Shown here in pieces: positions 60,432 through 64,000 of a stretch of 64,000 nucleotides of DNA. This DNA comes from Cyclobacteriaceae bacterium (GTDB taxonomy: Bacteria > Bacteroidota > Bacteroidia > Cytophagales > Cyclobacteriaceae), in the NCBI GenBank assembly GCA_019638355.1, contig JAHBTY010000002.1, positions 511,001-575,000 of the forward strand. Direction: 5' to 3'. The translations under genes and the position numbers were made by a program. The notes beneath the pieces were generated by a model. It made no database searches. It was not told the DNA's origin and saw only the letters and a program-made list of their open reading frames with translations. Positions within the stretch are counted from its first letter, which is position 1. Every line of letters begins with the position of its first letter.

Positions 60432-63053
60432 TTGAAATCTAAAAAATATAATCCTCCTCAACTCGCCCTCCGCTTCTTTCGCTGGTATTGTAACCCGCGC
60501 TTGCAGGATTACATCGAAGGCGATTTAGTAGAGGTGTATGAGCGAAGATTAAAAACATCCGGCAAACGCCTGGCCGACTTTCGATTTGCATTGGATGTGT
60601 TGCTATTATGCAGACCGGGGATAATCGGAAATAAAAAAAGTAATTACTCATCAAATCATATCGATATGTTTCGTAACAATTTTAAAATCGCACTTCGCAA
60701 CCTGTGGAAGAACAAGCCCTCTACGGTAATCAATGTGTTGGGGCTTACTACCGGTATTACAGCTTGTTTACTGATTGCCTTGTTTATTCAGCACGAACTT
60801 AGTTTCGATCAGTTTCAATCGAAGGGAAATCGCATTGCCCGCGTGGTAATGGAGTATGGCTTTGAAGGAAGCACCGAAACTCACAAAGGAACTTTTACCA
60901 GTACTAAAGTGGCGCCCGTATTATCGCGCACCTTTCCGGAAGTTGAAAAAGGTGTACGCATGACTGATGCCGATGCTATTCTGTATCTGAATAATGAACC
61001 GGTTACCGAACCAAACTTCATGTATGCCGATTCTTCGTTCTTCAACACGTTCAATTATGAAATGCTGCAAGGCAATGCCGCTGTAGCACTAAACGGGCCG
61101 AAAAAAATCGTGTTAACCGAATCCATGGCTGCTAAATACTTTGGCAGCGAAAATATAATTGGTAAAACTTTAGAAGTTGGTACAAACAAAACTCCATTTG
61201 AAGTTACGGGCGTAATTAAGGATTATCCGAAAAACTCACAACTTCAGTTCGACTTCCTTGCTTCGTTTAGCTCTATGGGGCAAAATCAAGAGGAGACATA
61301 CTTCAACGCCAACTACACAACTTATTTATTATTAAGTGACGAAAACGCATTTGCGCCTCTCCTTGAAAAACTCGATCCATTTATGGAAAAAGAAATGGCC
61401 GGCACAGGTGCCACCATTCGTTTTCACCTTGAAAAATTTAATGAGGTACACTTGTATTCGCCTTACACCGCGTTTTCATCCAACACCAGCATTACGTACT
61501 TATTGTTATTAGGCGGAGTGGCCTTGCTCATCATTATTATTGTATGTTCTACCTATGTAAATTTAAGTACGGCCAAATCAATTGAACGCGCAAAAGAAGT
61601 AGGCGTGCGTAAAGTATCAGGGGCTGCACGTAATCAATTGTTCTGGCAGTTTATAGGCGAAGCTTTTGTAGTGTGTTGCCTTTCGGTGCTGGTAAGCTTT
61701 TGTACTGCTTCGTTGTTGTTACCTCAGTTCAACAGCTTTGTTAGTCGCAATTTCTTAGTAACAGATTTGTTATCGCCTTCGTTTTTACTGATTACCGTTT
61801 GTTTAACTGTATTGATTAGTTTAGCTGCAGGTAGTTATCCAGCTTTGATATTATCGGGTATGCAACCTGCGCGCATTTTAAAAGGGTTGTTCAAAAACAG
61901 TTCTTCGGCCCGCAGACTTCAACAATCGCTGGTTGTTTTTCAATTCTCCATTACGGTATTTCTGATTGTTTGTACCGTGATTATTCGCAACCAATTAAAC
62001 TATATACAAAACAAAAACCTGGGATACGATCGAACCCATGTGCTTACCATGTTTATTGGTTGGGGTACTGATTCTAAACAAATAGAAACTTTTAAGTCGG
62101 AGTTAAAAAAACATGCACAAATTAAAGAGGTCGCACGCTGCGCAAGCACACCGGTAAGCATAAATGGTGGCTACAGCATGCGGCTGCCCTCCATGCCCGA
62201 AACAGAAGTGATAGGCGTTTTTGCAAATCCGGTTGATGAGGATTTTGTTGCCGCCAGTGGACTTCAACTTATTGCGGGTGAAGATTTTTCTGAAGCCGAT
62301 ATGCGCGGTGTGGAAATAGAAGATGAAAAGCAGCGCAGGTATCAATTCATTCTCAACGAAAGTGCTGCCCGCCAATTAGGCTTTACACCCGAAGAAGCTA
62401 TTGGCCGTGAATTGATTTTGAATAGTGCCGGTACAATAAAAGGTATAGTTCAGGATTTTAATTTTCAATCGGTACACAATGCTATTAAGCCAATTGTATT
62501 GTTTACGGCACCCTGGGGTGGAAGAATGATTGTAAAAATCTCAGGCGATGATATTACAGGTACAATAGCTTATACAGAACAGCAATGGAAAAAATTCATA
62601 CCCAACCGGCCTTTTGAGTATAGCTTTTTAGACGAGACTTATGCACGAATGTATAAAACCGAAACCCAATTAGGCAATGTTATGAGTTTGTTTTCAGCAA
62701 CAGCTATTACACTTGCTTGCCTGGGTTTGTTCGGGTTGTCATCGTACATGATGCAACAGCGCATGAAAGAAATCGGCATTCGCAAAGTGTTGGGGGCCAC
62801 GCTCATGAATCTGATTGGCATCCTGTCAGGTAACTTTATTATGCTGGTAGTTATCGCCATTGTAATTGCAAGCCCGGTTGCCTACTTATTAATGAAAAAT
62901 TGGTTGAGTGAATTTGCTTATCATACCGATATTGAATGGTGGATATTTGCAGTGGCTGCAATGGCTATAATTTCAATTACGGTAATAACGGTAAGCATTC
63001 ATGGCTTCAGAGCAATGGCGGAAAATCCGGTAAAGAGTTTGAGAAGTGAGTAA
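60432..63053 (+). CDS. FtsX/MacB-type ABC permease with prefix domain (fourth)
   Basis: 873 residues, TTG start (KSKKYNPPQLALRFFRWYCN). The prefix subtype is that of the first permease (LQDYIEGDLVEVYERRLKTS, LLLCRPGIIG), and the permease proper starts at IDMFRNNFKIALRN. FtsX blocks: ERAKEVGVRKVSGAARNQ and QRMKEIGIRKVLGATL; end NPVKSLRSE. The outer domain is smaller in some loops than in the others. It is 39 bases before the fifth permease gene. Confidence 0.9.
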   Translation: MKSKKYNPPQLALRFFRWYCNPRLQDYIEGDLVEVYERRLKTSGKRLADFRFALDVLLLCRPGIIGNKKSNYSSNHIDMFRNNFKIALRNLWKNKPSTVINVLGLTTGITACLLIALFIQHELSFDQFQSKGNRIARVVMEYGFEGSTETHKGTFTSTKVAPVLSRTFPEVEKGVRMTDADAILYLNNEPVTEPNFMYADSSFFNTFNYEMLQGNAAVALNGPKKIVLTESMAAKYFGSENIIGKTLEVGTNKTPFEVTGVIKDYPKNSQLQFDFLASFSSMGQNQEETYFNANYTTYLLLSDENAFAPLLEKLDPFMEKEMAGTGATIRFHLEKFNEVHLYSPYTAFSSNTSITYLLLLGGVALLIIIIVCSTYVNLSTAKSIERAKEVGVRKVSGAARNQLFWQFIGEAFVVCCLSVLVSFCTASLLLPQFNSFVSRNFLVTDLLSPSFLLITVCLTVLISLAAGSYPALILSGMQPARILKGLFKNSSSARRLQQSLVVFQFSITVFLIVCTVIIRNQLNYIQNKNLGYDRTHVLTMFIGWGTDSKQIETFKSELKKHAQIKEVARCASTPVSINGGYSMRLPSMPETEVIGVFANPVDEDFVAASGLQLIAGEDFSEADMRGVEIEDEKQRRYQFILNESAARQLGFTPEEAIGRELILNSAGTIKGIVQDFNFQSVHNAIKPIVLFTAPWGGRMIVKISGDDITGTIAYTEQQWKKFIPNRPFEYSFLDETYARMYKTETQLGNVMSLFSATAITLACLGLFGLSSYMMQQRMKEIGIRKVLGATLMNLIGILSGNFIMLVVIAIVIASPVAYLLMKNWLSEFAYHTDIEWWIFAVAAMAIISITVITVSIHGFRAMAENPVKSLRSE

Positions 63054-63092
63054 AGCGGGTAACAAGTGTAAAGCAATTGATAAACTGAGCAA

Positions 63093-64000
63093 ATGAAAGT
63101 TCATCCACCAAAACTTCCGCTTCGCTTCTTTCGCTGGTATTGCCATCCAAAACTACTGGATATGATTGAGGGTGACTTGCTGGAGGTATATAAGCGTAGA
63201 GAAGTAATTCACGGAAAGTTTAGAGCAGATGTTCTTTTTATTCTAGATGTACTACTACTCTTTCGGCCAGGCATCATTAAGCAGGCAGAAGGGTATCAAC
63301 ACTTAAACACATACGGAATGTATAAAAGCTATTTCAAAATCGGGTGGCGAAATTTACTTCGCAATAAAGGTTATTCAGTTATCAATATTGGTGGACTGGC
63401 CATCGGGATGTCCATAGCAATGCTGATTGGTCTTTGGGTTTGGGATGAGTTTAACTATAACAAATACCATAAAAATTACCACCGGCTTGCCCAGGTTATG
63501 CAAAATCAAACCGTTGATGGTAAGGTGATGACCGGCTATGCTATACCCCGGCCACTAGAAAATGCCATGCGAACTACGTATGGTAACGACTTCGAGTACC
63601 TGGCTATGGCTACCTGGCCGGCCGATCATATTTTAAGTGTAGGTGAGCATAGCATTTCGCAAACCGGAAATTTTGTGCAGGCAGATTTTCCGGAAATGAT
63701 TTCGTTGGAAATGATTACGGGTGCACGAACAGGACTGAAAGATCCGGCCTCTATCCTGCTTTCGGCTTCAACAGCCATAGCCTTATTCGGCACTACCGAT
63801 GCACTGAATAAATCACTTCGTATAGGAAACCAACACGATGTTAAAGTAACGGGGGTCTATCAGGATATTCCCCTCAACTCTACTTTTAATAATCTTAAGT
63901 TTTTGTCCAGTTGGGAATTAATTGCCGCATCAGAAGATTGGATTCGGTATGCTGAAAACAAATGGGACTTTAATTCTTTTCAGCTCATCGCACAACTTGC
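63093..64000 (+). CDS. FtsX/MacB-type ABC permease with prefix domain (fifth, 3' end outside window)
   Basis: About 302 residues are visible from ATG 63093, with no stop before the window ends. It starts MKVHPPKLPLRFFRWYCHPK, with prefix blocks DMIEGDLLEVYKRREVIHG and LLLFRPGIIKQAEGYQHLNTYG closest to the first permease, then MYKSYFKIGWRNLLRNKGYS, the first helix (INIGGLAIGMSIAMLIGLWVW) and the start of the MacB-like outer domain (DVKVTGVYQDIPLNSTF). Second permease of the PadR3 operon. The truncation is only the window edge. Confidence 0.88.
   Translation, partial: MKVHPPKLPLRFFRWYCHPKLLDMIEGDLLEVYKRREVIHGKFRADVLFILDVLLLFRPGIIKQAEGYQHLNTYGMYKSYFKIGWRNLLRNKGYSVINIGGLAIGMSIAMLIGLWVWDEFNYNKYHKNYHRLAQVMQNQTVDGKVMTGYAIPRPLENAMRTTYGNDFEYLAMATWPADHILSVGEHSISQTGNFVQADFPEMISLEMITGARTGLKDPASILLSASTAIALFGTTDALNKSLRIGNQHDVKVTGVYQDIPLNSTFNNLKFLSSWELIAASEDWIRYAENKWDFNSFQLIAQL

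Overview
The window looks like a chromosomal segment of a Bacteroidota bacterium, most likely of the Cytophagales type. The main evidence is a complete type IX secretion / gliding core (porP-gldK-gldL-gldM-gldN), a secreted protein with a type IX C-terminal sorting domain, DUF4270/DUF4271/DUF4286-type proteins, Bacteroidota-style -7 promoter boxes (TAnnTTTG), and an array of PadR regulators with 'prefix-domain' FtsX/MacB permeases. No phage genes, integrase, IS element or CRISPR array was seen.

Layout. 1-8174: an RDD membrane protein (minus) and a lipoprotein dipeptidase, then a tight plus-strand operon SpoIIM - membrane protein - DUF4129 - DUF4350 - MoxR ATPase - DUF58. 8264-11668: a large secreted metalloprotease-like protein carrying a type IX sorting tail. 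11680-16262 (minus): an acyl-CoA dehydrogenase, then the run panC-panD-flippase-like protein-rfaE2-YugP-type peptidase, closed by a terminator. 16315-20400 (plus): a promoter, a short starch-synthase-like protein, a DUF4270 lipoprotein and glmS. 20573-28305: an Ada-like zinc domain overlapping AlkB, an HCDH-like protein, RidA, gltX, an M14 carboxypeptidase, AIM24, a lysine/alanine-dehydrogenase-like enzyme and DUF4286. 28302-36483 (minus): a GNAT enzyme, the gldKLMN/porP operon, hemD and DUF4271. 36558-39861: hemW, a small protein and a LytTR/LytS two-component pair. 39999-43775: a broken nucleotidyltransferase, uvrA and a Uma2 protein. 43858-50804: a DoxX-like protein, a secreted caspase-propeller, an aldo/keto reductase, a DUF5763 protein, two tRNA genes set among palindromic repeats, an MFS transporter and a DUF1684 lipoprotein. 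50943-64000: three PadR genes, each heading one or two prefix-domain permeases; the fifth permease runs off the window.

How the genes fit together. The gld/por genes encode the export machine for proteins such as the 8264-11668 product. panC/panD and rfaE2 serve coenzyme A and envelope sugar synthesis, glmS feeds cell-wall amino sugars, and hemD/hemW belong to haem synthesis. The PadR-permease array probably senses and responds to envelope stress or exported toxic compounds; no ATP-binding subunit is encoded beside it.

Most unusual points: (1) partial copies of the 5' halves of tRNA-Leu and tRNA-Gly, each with a CCCG...CGGG palindrome in place of part of the D loop, lying just 5' of the intact genes; (2) tandem permeases whose prefix-domain DNA is almost identical while the rest has diverged; (3) GGCAGT/ACTGCC inverted repeats in the PadR-permease spacers; (4) a perfect 13-bp-arm inverted repeat directly before one padR; (5) the poorly understood MoxR-DUF58-DUF4129-DUF4350-SpoIIM-RDD module. 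Family names come from recognising motifs by eye; no database search was run.
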